Of a stretch of DNA of 64,000 bases, positions 52,248 to 61,525 are shown piece after piece. Position 1 is the stretch's first letter, and the number at the start of each line of letters is the position of its first letter. Origin of the DNA: Limnochordaceae bacterium (GTDB lineage: Bacteria > Bacillota > Limnochordia > Limnochordales > Geochordaceae). The stretch spans positions 124,001 through 188,000 of the forward strand of contig JADBKR010000008.1 in the NCBI GenBank assembly GCA_014896295.1. The letters run 5' to 3'. The notes under the pieces were generated by a model. The model was not told the origin of the DNA. It was given only the letters and a program-made list of their open reading frames with translations, and did not search any database. Both the position numbers and the translations under genes were made by a program.

Positions 52248-53039
52248 TCACGAGGCGGACCGGGGCGGCGGGCCGGCCGGCACGCTCTTGAGCTCCACGT
52301 GCAGGGTGTACCGATCCGCCCGCAGCAGCGACTCCGTGTACTCCACCGGCCGCCCGTCGCCGGACGCGGCGAAGCGGCGTACCGCAAGGCAGGGGCTACC
52401 GTCGGGCACCCCGAGCCTGGCCGCGTCATCCCCGGCCACGACCACGGCCGTGTATTCCTCTCGCCCCTGCGTGGGTCTCTGGCCGAAGCGCCGCTCCATG
52501 GCCTCGTACAGGGAGCCCGTCGCCACGACGGGGTCGTCGACGAGCTCCGCCATGGTACCGGGCAGGAAGCTGGTTTGCAGGGCGATGGGTGCCCCGTCCA
52601 CCAGGCGCCGGCGGGTGATACGGACCACCGGCGTGCCGGCGCTCACCCCAAGGGCCGAGGCCACATGGCGGGCAGCAGGCACGAGGCCGGCCTCCAGGAG
52701 CTCGGTCGCGAGCGTGTGCCCCCGCTGGCGCATCTCCTCGTGGAAGCTGATCAGCCCGTCGAAACGGCGCGGGATGCGGGGCTGGCTCACGAAAGTCCCT
52801 TTGCCCTGGACCCGGTAGACCAGCCCGGCATGGACGAGCCGCTGGATCGCCTGCTTCACCGTGGTGCGGCTCACCCCGAATCGGGCGCTCAGCTCTGCTT
52901 CGGTGGGGATCCGGTCGCCCGGCCGCAGCACCCCTGACTCGATGTCGTCCCGCAGCTGATCGTGCAGGCGGTGGTAGAGCGGCACCCGGCTGTCGCCCGG
53001 TATCCCACCGCCGTTTTGCGCCTGCGTGCTTTCGCCCAT
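52248..53039 (-). CDS. GntR/HutC family transcriptional regulator
   Basis: 263 residues from the ATG at 53039. The N-terminal winged helix has the GntR signature VPLYHRLHDQLRDDIESGVLRPGDRIPTE and FGVSRTTVKQAIQRL; a UTRA effector domain follows (PVVRITRRRLVDGAPIALQTSFLP). UTRA regulators often sense phosphosugars such as GlcNAc-6-P. It is divergent from a ROK kinase-SIS-AnmK operon and probably represses it. The frame is open to 53192, through the operator region, but without homology. Confidence 0.93.
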   Translation of the reverse strand: MGESTQAQNGGGIPGDSRVPLYHRLHDQLRDDIESGVLRPGDRIPTEAELSARFGVSRTTVKQAIQRLVHAGLVYRVQGKGTFVSQPRIPRRFDGLISFHEEMRQRGHTLATELLEAGLVPAARHVASALGVSAGTPVVRITRRRLVDGAPIALQTSFLPGTMAELVDDPVVATGSLYEAMERRFGQRPTQGREEYTAVVVAGDDAARLGVPDGSPCLAVRRFAASGDGRPVEYTESLLRADRYTLHVELKSVPAGPPPRSAS

Positions 53040-53140
53040 GCGCTGTGTTTCCCCACGCACGTCGGCCCCTCCCCTTCGCACCGGCCTTGATCGCCCGGGC
53101 CGATGGCAGGATCTTCTGCCGTAGCACTCGAAACATTCCG

Positions 53141-53161
53141 TTGATATAACAATGCGTTGTT
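53141..53161. promoter_or_regulatory. Operator in the GntR / amino-sugar divergent region
   Basis: TTGATATAACAATGCGTTGTT contains AACAA-TGCG-TTGTT, a perfect inverted repeat at 53148-53161, overlapping a second near-palindrome TTGATATAACAA. This is the only AT-rich island of the 210-nt region, and its TATAAC could be a -10 box for the ROK operon. A GntR operator is the likely reading. Confidence 0.5.
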
Positions 53162-53250
53162 CGATGACCGCCGGCCAATCCCTTCCCGGCACCCGTTATC
53201 GCCTGCCGTGGAGGAGCCCGGGCGGCGCGGCAGGAGGAGCCGGTAGCCAC

Positions 53251-54183
53251 ATGCCTGCCCAGGACAAGCCCACGTCCGTGATAGCCGTCGACGTCGGCGG
53301 CACGCAGTTGCGAGCCGCCCGGGTGACCTGCGACGGACGGGTCGTGGAGCGGGCGGCCCTACCCGTCTCAGCCCCGGACGATGGAGCAGCGCTTACCCGG
53401 CAGCTCCTGGACCTGGTGCGGCCCCTGCTCGTGCCGGATGCGGGCGCCGTTGGCGTGGGCCTGCCTGCCGTCATCGACCGCAAGTCGGGCCGGGTGGAGT
53501 GGGCCCCCCACCTGCCCGGCTGGAACGGCACCCCGCTGGCCGGCGCGCTGGCCGAGGAGCTGGAGATGCCGGTGGTGCTCGAGTACGACGGCCATGCGGC
53601 GGCTCTCGGCGAGCACTGGGTCGGTGCCGGACGTGGCGTGGAGGACATGGTCTGCCTCGTCGTCGGCACGGGCGTCGGGGGCGGCATCATCGCGGGTGGC
53701 CGACTCATCCGTGGACACACCAACCTCGCAGGGGCCACCGGATGGATGGGCGTCCCGACCCGGGCGGACGTTCATGACCCGGAGCTCTCAGGGATGGGCG
53801 TTCTCGAAGGGCTCATCGCCGGGCCAGGCATCGAGCGGGCAGCTGCCCGGAGGATCGGGTGCCCTATTCCATCCAAAGAGGTGTTCGACAAGGCCGCGGC
53901 AGGCGACCCCGATTGCGGCGCGATCGTCCGGGACGCCCTGGAGCACCTCTCGTGGGGGTTGATCAACGTGGTGTCCATGCTCGACCCGGCGCTGGTGCTC
54001 CTGGGAGGAAGCGTCGGGCTGCGGCTAGGCGCATACGCCGCAGACCTGGAGGCCACGGTCCGGAAGTTTGCCCAGCCGTGGTCCGCCCGGCGCGTCCGGA
54101 TCGCCCCGGCGGGGCTTGGAGGCGACGCGGGCCTGCTGGGTGCGGCGCGCTCGGCGCTCGACTACCTGGAAACCCGGCGTTGA
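53251..54183 (+). CDS. ROK family kinase without the zinc-binding Cys motif
   Basis: 310 residues. IAVDVGGTQLRAARV is the phosphate-1 motif; YDGHAAALGEHWVGAG and GTGVGGGIIAGGRLIRG are the ROK core. The consensus that follows in most ROK kinases, a CxCGxxGC zinc site after the GH, is missing; the region holds no cysteine until much later. Some bacterial sugar kinases of the family lack it too. The ATG at 53251 is preceded by AGGAGGAG at 13 nt. In this cluster phosphorylation of an amino sugar such as GlcNAc or ManNAc is likely. Confidence 0.85.
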   Translation: MPAQDKPTSVIAVDVGGTQLRAARVTCDGRVVERAALPVSAPDDGAALTRQLLDLVRPLLVPDAGAVGVGLPAVIDRKSGRVEWAPHLPGWNGTPLAGALAEELEMPVVLEYDGHAAALGEHWVGAGRGVEDMVCLVVGTGVGGGIIAGGRLIRGHTNLAGATGWMGVPTRADVHDPELSGMGVLEGLIAGPGIERAAARRIGCPIPSKEVFDKAAAGDPDCGAIVRDALEHLSWGLINVVSMLDPALVLLGGSVGLRLGAYAADLEATVRKFAQPWSARRVRIAPAGLGGDAGLLGAARSALDYLETRR

Positions 54184-54209
54184 CGAAGGCCGTAGCAGGA
54201 GGGGTGACG

Positions 54210-54983
54210 ATGTCCCCATCGACGGTGGCAGCAGAGACCTACTTGCGCTCGGTGGAGGCGATCCTGGCCCGCATCCGGGAAACCCAGACGCCCGCCATCG
54301 CCCGTGCAGGCGAGATGATGGCGACGGCCATCGCCCGCGGGCGCGGCGTCTTCGTCTTCGGGAGCGGCCACTCCGTGATCCCCGTGCTGGACGTCTTCCC
54401 TCGATACGGGAGTTTCGTGGGCTTTTATCCCCTCACCGACCCCCGGCTGATGTGGTTCAGCCCGATCGGGCCGGGAGGGGCCCGGGAGCTCCTGTGGCTC
54501 GAGCGCAAAGAGGGGTACGTGGCGCAGTTCCTCAAGAGCCACCCGCTCGGCACCGGCGACGTCACCCTGGTCTTCTCCCACGGCGGGCTCAACGCGGCGC
54601 CCGTCGAGGTGGCCCTGGGAGCCAGGGAGCGCGGGAGTGCGGTCGTGGCCGTCACATCTCTCTCCAACGCCCGCGCCCACCGGCCCGCCCATTCCTCGGG
54701 AAAGCATCTGGCGGATGTCGCGGACGTCGCGATCGACAACTGCACCGCGCCGGAGGATGCCCAGGTCGTCGTCGAGGGCTGGCAGCATCCTGTGGCCGCC
54801 GCCTCCACGGTCGCCTTCGTGGCCATCGCCCAGGCCCTGGTGGCCTCGACGGCCCAGCAGCTCGCGGCCCGGGGCGTTCGAAAGGACGTCTTCGTCTCGC
54901 CCAACGTCCAGGGGGTGGAGCCAGGCCACAATGAAAGGATCTTCGAGCAATACGAGGCCTGGGTCCGCACCCTCGCCCGCTGA
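54210..54983 (+). CDS. SIS domain protein (UPF0309-like sugar-phosphate protein)
   Basis: 257 residues, a single sugar-isomerase (SIS) domain with VFVFGSGHSVIPVLDVFPRYG at the phosphosugar-binding loop and VTLVFSHGGLNAAPVEVAL following. It resembles the UPF0309 group rather than GlmS or MurQ. AGGAGGGG lies 7 nt before the ATG at 54210. Sandwiched between a ROK kinase and AnmK, it is presumably an isomerase or etherase acting on a phosphorylated amino sugar; the reaction is not known. Confidence 0.83.
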   Translation: MSPSTVAAETYLRSVEAILARIRETQTPAIARAGEMMATAIARGRGVFVFGSGHSVIPVLDVFPRYGSFVGFYPLTDPRLMWFSPIGPGGARELLWLERKEGYVAQFLKSHPLGTGDVTLVFSHGGLNAAPVEVALGARERGSAVVAVTSLSNARAHRPAHSSGKHLADVADVAIDNCTAPEDAQVVVEGWQHPVAAASTVAFVAIAQALVASTAQQLAARGVRKDVFVSPNVQGVEPGHNERIFEQYEAWVRTLAR

Positions 54984-55005
54984 GAGGGCCGGCGGCCATG
55001 CCGGG

Positions 55006-56382
55006 ATGACGAAGAGCCGGCGGCCGCGCCGTTGGTGCCGGCCCGCCGGGACGGACGACCCGGGGGGCCGGTGGCCGGCCTACTTTGCGGCCGTCGCCGG
55101 CCGCTCCCGGGAAGAGCGTCTGGTGCTGGGGGCCATGTCCGGCACGTCCTCGGACGGGGTCACCGTAGCCCTGGTGCGCACGCGCGGCCAGGCGCTGGAG
55201 CGGCAGGTGCGACTTCAGGCGTATCGCACGGTCCCGTATCCTCGGGCGCTGCGGGATCTCGTCTTCCGCCTGTACCCGCCCAACGTCTTCGACGGCGCCA
55301 CACTCGCCCGGGCCATGGTGGGCGTGACCGAAGCCTTTGCCGCCGCGGTTTGCGAGCTTCTCGAGCATGCGGGCACCGCGGCCGGATCGGTCCACCTGTT
55401 GAGCGTCCACGGGCCCACCCTCTATTACGAACCGCCGGGGCCCGACAACGCCGGCAGGGGTGCCTTCGTCGAACTCATGGAGCCGTCGCTCTTGGCCGAA
55501 CTCACGGGCATCCCGGTGCTCTCGGATCTGCGTTGCGCGGACCTGGCCGCCGGCGGCCTCGGCGCGCCGTTGAGCGCGTTCGCAGACCTGGTGCTCTTCC
55601 GGCATCCCGAGCGAGGACGCATCATCCAGAACGTCGGCGGCATCGCGAACCCGACGGTCATCGGGCCCGGAGCCTCGTGGGACACGTTGCTCTGCTTCGA
55701 CACGGGGCCGGGCAACGTGCTCATCGACGGCGTGGTCAGCATCATCACCGGCGGCGCGGAGGCGTTCGATCGGGACGGCGAGCGTGCCGCACGGGGCCAC
55801 GTGCACGAGGGCCTGCTCGCCGAGTTGATGGCTCACCCTTACATCCACCGCCCCCCGCCCAAGACGACGGGTCGCGAGGTCTTCGGCCTGCCCATGGCGC
55901 GGGAGTTGGTGTGCAAGGCCCGAGCGCTCGGGTTGACGGACGACGACCTGGTGGCCACCGTCACGGCCTACACGGCCGAGTCGATCGCCTTCCAGTACCG
56001 GCGGTTCGTCTTTCCGAGGCTCCCTATCCATGAGGTGTTCCTGACCGGGGGCGGTGCCAGCAACCCGACGCTGCGCCGCATGCTGGCCGAGCGCTTACCC
56101 GGCCTCGAAGTCAAACTCCTCGACCAACTCGGGATGCCCTCCGAAGCCCGGGAAGCCGTGATCTGGGCCGTGCTCGGCGACGAAAGCGCGCTGGGGCTAC
56201 CGGCCAACGTGCCATCGACCAGCGGAGCCAGTCATCCCGCCATTCTCGGGAAGCTCGCACCCGGCCGGCGTTTCGTCGCCGGGCGGCTCGCGGCCGTAGC
56301 GCCGCGCGAGGAGCCGGCCGGTGCGCGGGTCGTAAGCATTCGTTCATCTCGACGACAGCGGCCGGTAAGGTTCTGCGATTAG
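55006..56382 (+). CDS. anmK: Anhydro-N-acetylmuramic acid kinase
   Basis: Converts 1,6-anhydro-MurNAc plus ATP to MurNAc-6-P during peptidoglycan recycling. 458 residues: GAMSGTSSDGVTVALVR near the start, LSVHGPTLYY, GAPLSAFADLVLF, IIQNVGGIAN, CFDTGPGNVLIDG and FLTGGGASNPTLRRML are the family blocks. About 40 N-terminal residues before the first block are extra; the ATG at 55006 has no strong ribosome site. Together with the SIS protein and ROK kinase it makes a wall-sugar recycling unit. Confidence 0.92.
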   Translation: MTKSRRPRRWCRPAGTDDPGGRWPAYFAAVAGRSREERLVLGAMSGTSSDGVTVALVRTRGQALERQVRLQAYRTVPYPRALRDLVFRLYPPNVFDGATLARAMVGVTEAFAAAVCELLEHAGTAAGSVHLLSVHGPTLYYEPPGPDNAGRGAFVELMEPSLLAELTGIPVLSDLRCADLAAGGLGAPLSAFADLVLFRHPERGRIIQNVGGIANPTVIGPGASWDTLLCFDTGPGNVLIDGVVSIITGGAEAFDRDGERAARGHVHEGLLAELMAHPYIHRPPPKTTGREVFGLPMARELVCKARALGLTDDDLVATVTAYTAESIAFQYRRFVFPRLPIHEVFLTGGGASNPTLRRMLAERLPGLEVKLLDQLGMPSEAREAVIWAVLGDESALGLPANVPSTSGASHPAILGKLAPGRRFVAGRLAAVAPREEPAGARVVSIRSSRRQRPVRFCD

Positions 56383-56493
56383 CCTGGCGTCGCGGCGGCC
56401 GCTGGATGCGGGCCTGACCGCGCCGCCGCCAGCTGCGTGACCCTGGGTGAACCGCCCAAGCCTGTCAGGTGACACACCCTCCGGGAAGGCGGG

Positions 56494-57939
56494 ATGGATG
56501 ACATGGCAGCCGACGCGTACCGCGCGGGCCCCGTGGCCGTTTCGGGACGCCCGGCGGTCGGAGGGCTACTGGGGCTGGCCGGGCGCCAGCTCAAGAGCCG
56601 CTGGCTCGAGACCCTGCTCATCGTGGCGGGGCTTGCCGTGGGCAGCGCCGTGCTGACGGCCGGGGTCTCTTTCGTCTCTTACACGGGCGCCCTGACCAGC
56701 CGCCAGATCGCCCTGGTGCCCAACCTCCGGGCCATCACGGTGCGGCCCAAGGGGATCGACTGGCAGAGTCTCTTCACCGGTCAGGCGCCGCCGGCGCAGC
56801 GGATCGAGCCCCGGTTGCTGGAGCCCGTGAAGATCACCCGGGCGGACCTGCGGGCGGTCAAGTCCACCATCCCCGGGATCGCGTACGTGACTACCGGCTC
56901 CGGCATGATCCAGCCCCAGGGGCTGCGGGCGATCGACGACCGGCCCGTTGGCACGAGCCCCGCTCCGGCGAACAACGACCGGCCGGCGAGCAGCGGGCAG
57001 GCGGCGGCCACCGGGCCGAGTGCCGGCCCGCCCGAGCGCCTGATGTTACGGACCACGACACCGGACGTTTTCGGCTATCTCAGCCTGCGTACGCTGGCGG
57101 GAGCGCCGTTCACGTGGGAGGACTACGACGCCGGCCGGCAGGTGATGGCGGTCGATGAGACCCTGGCCAAACGGCTCTTCCCCGGGCTCGAACCCGGCCA
57201 GGTCGTGGGGCACACGGTCTCCACCGAAAAGGCCCGGTGGAGCGTGGTCGCCGTGGTCAGCGTCGATCCGCTCACCCAGTTTGCCCCCGAGCTCAAGGCC
57301 AGCGGCCTGGGCTACGTACCCGACACCGCGCTGGCGCAAGGCTCGGGCCCTGCGAGCGACGTGCTCCCTTCCATCGACGTGGTGCCGCAGGACCCGGCCC
57401 GCACCGGGGAGGTCATCCAGGCGCTGCAGACTTACTTCGACGGCAAGTACGGAGCGGGCCGGGTGCAATTCGACTCACCCATCGCCCAGCTCGAAGAGAT
57501 CACCCGCAACCAGCGGGCGTTCATGGTCAGCGCCATGGTGCTCGCCAGCCTCGGGATGATCATCGCGGCGGTCAACATCCTCAATCTGTTCATGGCCCGG
57601 GTGGTGCGCCGCCGCCGGTTGCTGGGCCTGTCGGTCGCCCTGGGGGCGAGCCGGCGGCTGTTGTTCGTGCAGACGGCGCTCGAGGCCATCATCCTCGGCA
57701 TCGCCGGATCGGCGCTGGGAGTGGCGCTGGCGGCGCCGCTCCTCGGCGGCCTTTACGGGATGATCCAGGGGAGCATGCAGCAGTTCCTGGAGTTGCTCCA
57801 GATGCCCCCGCTCGGCCTCACTCCGGCCGGGGCCGCCGTCGGGATCGGGTCGGGATTGCTGCTGAGCCTGGTCTTTGGCGCCTACCCGGCCTGGGTGAGT
57901 TCGCGGACGCACCCCGCGGAGGTGCTCCGGGGCGAGTAG
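56494..57939 (+). CDS. MacB/FtsX-type ABC transporter permease
   Basis: 481 residues. One N-terminal helix (about 41-64), a large extracytoplasmic MacB_PCD domain, then three C-terminal helices in the FtsX domain (from about 350), ending VSSRTHPAEVLRGE as these permeases do. There is no ATPase domain, unlike E. coli MacB; the ATPase is a separate gene at 60.7 kb. First gene of a permease-permease-adaptor-ATPase-TolC-TolC series. Confidence 0.9.
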   Translation: MDDMAADAYRAGPVAVSGRPAVGGLLGLAGRQLKSRWLETLLIVAGLAVGSAVLTAGVSFVSYTGALTSRQIALVPNLRAITVRPKGIDWQSLFTGQAPPAQRIEPRLLEPVKITRADLRAVKSTIPGIAYVTTGSGMIQPQGLRAIDDRPVGTSPAPANNDRPASSGQAAATGPSAGPPERLMLRTTTPDVFGYLSLRTLAGAPFTWEDYDAGRQVMAVDETLAKRLFPGLEPGQVVGHTVSTEKARWSVVAVVSVDPLTQFAPELKASGLGYVPDTALAQGSGPASDVLPSIDVVPQDPARTGEVIQALQTYFDGKYGAGRVQFDSPIAQLEEITRNQRAFMVSAMVLASLGMIIAAVNILNLFMARVVRRRRLLGLSVALGASRRLLFVQTALEAIILGIAGSALGVALAAPLLGGLYGMIQGSMQQFLELLQMPPLGLTPAGAAVGIGSGLLLSLVFGAYPAWVSSRTHPAEVLRGE

Positions 57940-57961
57940 GAGCCTGCCGGCGAGGCGGAAG

Positions 57962-59310
57962 GTGGGGTCATGCTTGAAGGTCATTTTCCACGTGCTGCGA
58001 GCCCACTGGGGACGCAGCCTCATGGCCGTGCTGCAAATAGGGGTCGCGGTCGGGGCCGTCGTGGCCATCGTGGCGACCGGGATCCCGACGCTCATGGGCA
58101 CGGGCATGGGTTCGGCGCAGCTGCTCGAGGCCTCTTACAGCGCGGTCGGGCAGGAGGTCAACCAGTTCACGCAGGAGACCATCCCCGTCTTCACGCCCGA
58201 TGACGTTGGGGTGGTCATCTCCCAGGCGGAGGCCGTAGAGGCCGCGGCCATTTTCAGCCCGCAGCCCATTGTGCTGGTGCAGGCCGGCCAGGACGTCTAC
58301 GCCGCGCGGGGGTTCGCGGCCGTCACCCCGCAACTGGCCCGCATCGCGGGGCTCGAGATGGTGGCGGGCAGCTTTTTCACGGATGGCGACATCCAGGAGA
58401 GGGAGGTCCGGGTGGCCGCGCTCTCGGAGCCTCTGGCCCGGATGCTCTTCGGAAGCGCCCAGGCGGCCGTCGGCCAGACGTTGACCCTGCGCCCGCTGCG
58501 TGAAGCGATGGCGCTCATGGGATTTGCGGCGCCCGGGGAGCAGACGGGTTCCGAGCAGTCGGCCCAGTCCTTGCGGGTCGTGGGGGTTTACCAGCCCCTG
58601 ACGGGGGACGCGGTGTTCCAGGATGTTCCGATGATGCTCCCCGCCACGGCCAACCCCGCCATGGGAGAAACCGGCGCCGGCCGCGAACCCCGGTACTCGG
58701 CGCTGTACGTGAAGCCCAAGCCCGGGCGGGTGCAGGAAGCGCAGGAGTCCGTGCGGCTGCTGCTCGCTCCCCGCGTGGAGCAGCGAGCCGCCGATCCCCG
58801 CTACAAAGACCGCATCGCCGGGCGCACCTACGAGCTCACCGTGCGGGAGCCGTTCACCAGCTCGACCCTGCGCTCCATCCTGTCCTGGCAGGTCGCCGTG
58901 ACCGCCGGCGTCGGGCTGCTCGCCGCCGTCGTGGGCGGCATCGCGGTGCTGACGGTCTCGCTCGTCAACGTGACCGAGCAGGTCCGGGCCATCGCCCTTC
59001 GCAGGGCGCTCGGCGCCACCCGGCGGCGCGTCCTCGGCGAGATCCTGGCCCAAAGCCTGGTCTTGTCCGGGCTGGGAGGCCTGGTGGGCATCCTCCTGGC
59101 CTGGCCCATCGAGCGCCTGCTGGAGCCGGCTCTGCCGACCGTGAGCTTCCTCGGCGGAAGGCTCGGGGAGGCCTACGTGGCGCTCGGATGGATGATCGCC
59201 GTCCCGGCCGGGTTGCTGCTCGCGCTCGGCATCGGGACGCTGGCGGGCTCTACCCGGCCTGGGACGCCTCCCGCACGGCGCCGGCCGAGGCATGGCGGGA
59301 GGTCGCCTGA
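57962..59310 (+). CDS. Second MacB/FtsX-type ABC transporter permease, apparent frameshift
   Basis: About 449 residues when corrected. One N-terminal helix, an extracytoplasmic domain, and a C-terminal FtsX domain with RAIALRRALGATRRRVLGEILAQS. The frame reads LLALGIGTLAG and then leaves homology. Adding one C next to 59248 gives LAGLYPAWDASRTAPAEAWREVA and a stop at 59308-59310, the expected end for this family. The start is the GTG at 57962 or a TTG at 57974. It probably pairs with the preceding permease as a heterodimer. Confidence 0.85.
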
Positions 59311-60695
59311 AGGTGGGCCACTTGAGCGAACAGCCGCGCTACGACAGGCCGATCTTCGAGGAGGGGCGTCCCTCCACCCCGCCGCCCTCTCGCGGGGCGG
59401 GAGCGGCAGGGGGGTCAGGGCCTCGCCCGCCCCGGCGGCCGCTCTTGGGGAGCGCTCAGGCACGCCTGGCGCTGGTCTTCGTAGCCTTCCTCGGTCTGCT
59501 CGCCGGCGGCGGGTACGTCGTGGCCGTCCGGCAGAACCCGCCGTACGTGCTCGACAGCTACGAGTACGCGGAGGTGACGCGGCGTGACTTCCGCCGCCTG
59601 ATCCAGGTCGAGGGACAGGTCCAGCCCGATCGGGTGTACACCCTGACCGCTCCGGCGGCAGCCGTGGTGCAGGAGGTGCGGGCCCGCGCCGGTGAGGACG
59701 TGACGAAAGGCACCGTGCTGGTCACCCTCGACTCGCCGTCGCTGCTCCAGGACCTGGACGAGGCCCGCTCCGCCTTGATCAACGCCCGGTACTCGCTGGA
59801 GGATGCCCGCCTCACCACTCAGCGCGACGTGGACGACGCCGAGGCTGCCCTGGCCGAGGCCCGCAGGGTCGAAGCCGAGGCCGCCCGCAAGCTGCCCCAG
59901 CAGGAAAAGCTCTACGAGCTCGGCGGCATCTCCAAGGCCGAACTGGACGAGGCGCGCAAGGCCCTTGACGACGCCCGCCGCAAGCGACAGGACGCCCAAC
60001 GCGCCCTCGAGCTGGCCAACGAGAAGCGTCGCCTTACGCTCGACCAGCTCGAGGCCAAGCTGGAGACCGCCACCCGGGCCGTGCGGCGCCTGGAGGACCA
60101 GGTGGCCCGCCTTACCGTGCGGGCGCCCGTGGCCGGTCGCATCCTCGCCCTCGACCTCGACCCCGGCGACGAGGTGAAGCCGGGCGACCAGCTCGTACGG
60201 GTGGCGGACCTGTCGCGCCAGCACGTCGAGGCCGGCGTGAGCGCGCTGCAGGCCTCCCAGGTCGGCCCCGGGCAGCAGGCCACGGTGACGGCCGACGGCA
60301 AGGCCTACCCCGCCAGGGTGACGTTCGTCGCCCCGGAGGCGACCCGCCAGGGTGACGCGAGCGTCGTCATGGTGCACCTCGCGCTCGAACAGGCGGCGCC
60401 CCTGCGGCCGTTCGCCCCGGTGGGAGTGGAGATCCTGACGGGCGTGCTGAAGGAGCAGCCCGCCGTCGAGCGGGGCCCGTTTTACACCAGCGGGGACGGG
60501 GCTTTCGTATACGTCGTCAGTGCCGACGGGCGCCGGGCCGTGCGCCGGCCGGTGCGCTACGGGGTGATGGACGGGCCTTACATCCAGGTCGTCGAGGGCC
60601 TGGAGGCGGGTGAACGCATCATCACCAGCTCGTACCTGGGATTCCGGGACCGCAAGGAGATCCTGCTGTCGCCAGAAGGGGGCCGATCCCGTTGA
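59292..60695 (+). CDS. MacA/HlyD-type membrane fusion protein
   Basis: 467 residues. A Pro-rich N-terminus is followed by one membrane helix (about 56-77), split lipoyl halves (LTAPAAAVVQEVRARAGEDVTKG and LTVRAPVAGRILAL), a long coiled-coil hairpin (about 145-275) and a beta-barrel/membrane-proximal region. It would bridge the permeases to an outer-membrane TolC. The ATG at 59292 overlaps the permease end; a TTG at 59322 behind AAGGTGG is an alternative. Confidence 0.9.
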   Translation: MAGGRLKVGHLSEQPRYDRPIFEEGRPSTPPPSRGAGAAGGSGPRPPRRPLLGSAQARLALVFVAFLGLLAGGGYVVAVRQNPPYVLDSYEYAEVTRRDFRRLIQVEGQVQPDRVYTLTAPAAAVVQEVRARAGEDVTKGTVLVTLDSPSLLQDLDEARSALINARYSLEDARLTTQRDVDDAEAALAEARRVEAEAARKLPQQEKLYELGGISKAELDEARKALDDARRKRQDAQRALELANEKRRLTLDQLEAKLETATRAVRRLEDQVARLTVRAPVAGRILALDLDPGDEVKPGDQLVRVADLSRQHVEAGVSALQASQVGPGQQATVTADGKAYPARVTFVAPEATRQGDASVVMVHLALEQAAPLRPFAPVGVEILTGVLKEQPAVERGPFYTSGDGAFVYVVSADGRRAVRRPVRYGVMDGPYIQVVEGLEAGERIITSSYLGFRDRKEILLSPEGGRSR

Positions 60696-61522
60696 ACGCG
60701 ATGAACGCTGCAACGACCGCTCGGCCGGCGGACGCCGCAGAGCGCGAGTTCATCCGGCTCGAGAACCTGGGCAAGACCTACTACACGCTGCGAGAGCCCG
60801 TCGAAGCTCTCTCCGGCGTCACCCTGACCATCCGCCAGCGCGAGATGATCATGGTGATGGGCCCGTCGGGTTCCGGCAAGACGACCTTCCTGCACCTCTT
60901 GGGCGCGCTCGACCGGCCGACGGCGGGGAGCTACCTCCTGGAGGGCGTCGACATGACCCGTCTCTCTGACACCCAGCTCTCCCGGGTGCGCAACCGGCAC
61001 TTCGGCTTCGTCTTCCAGAGCTACAACCTCTTTCCCGAGCTGACCGCGGTGGAAAACGTGGAGGTCCCCATGATCTACGGGGGCGTGCCACGCCGGCAGC
61101 GCCGGGAGCGGGCGGTGCAACTGCTCCAGCAGCTCGGGCTGGGCCATCGTCTCAAGCACCGGCCGTCGGAGCTCTCGGGCGGCGAACAGCAGCGGGTGGC
61201 CATCGCCCGGGCGCTCGCCAACGGCCCTACGCTGCTCCTGGCCGACGAGCCCACCGGCAATTTGCCTACGGGGCAGGGCGAGGCCATCATGCAGATCCTC
61301 CGGGACCTCAACGAGCACGGCATGACCATCGTGGTGGTCACGCACAACCCGGAGGTGGCCCGCTACGGGCGGCGCCTGATCCTGCTGCGGGACGGGCGGG
61401 TCGTCGGGGATCACGACGTCGCCTCGGCCTCCTCGGTCGATACGATCCTGCGCCAGGTGATGGCGGATACGGCCGGCGTGGCTCCGGGCCCCGTCCCGGC
61501 GCAGGAAGGCGAGGCGGTGTGA
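60692..61522 (+). CDS. ABC exporter ATPase (MacB/LolD type)
   Basis: 276 residues. Walker A GPSGSGKTT, Q-loop VFQSYNLFPELTAVENV, signature LSGGEQQRVAIARAL, Walker B LLLADEPTGN, H-loop VTHNPEVARYG. The D-loop reads NLPTGQG where most relatives have NLD: the usual Asp is Pro. It starts at the TTG of 60692, overlapping the adaptor stop, or the ATG at 60701. It energises the two upstream permeases. Confidence 0.93.
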   Translation: MNAMNAATTARPADAAEREFIRLENLGKTYYTLREPVEALSGVTLTIRQREMIMVMGPSGSGKTTFLHLLGALDRPTAGSYLLEGVDMTRLSDTQLSRVRNRHFGFVFQSYNLFPELTAVENVEVPMIYGGVPRRQRRERAVQLLQQLGLGHRLKHRPSELSGGEQQRVAIARALANGPTLLLADEPTGNLPTGQGEAIMQILRDLNEHGMTIVVVTHNPEVARYGRRLILLRDGRVVGDHDVASASSVDTILRQVMADTAGVAPGPVPAQEGEAV

Positions 61523-61525
61523 GCG

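Noticed and set aside
13340-53161. Mobile elements, prophage, CRISPR arrays or tRNA genes
   Set aside because: I looked for transposase, integrase and phage motifs, spaced direct repeats and cloverleaf/TTCRA signals and found none; composition is even across the window.
56383-56493. Terminator between anmK and the first exporter permease
   Set aside because: A GC-rich imperfect inverted repeat (CTGGCG...CGCCAG region) can be drawn, but it has several mismatches and no T-tract.
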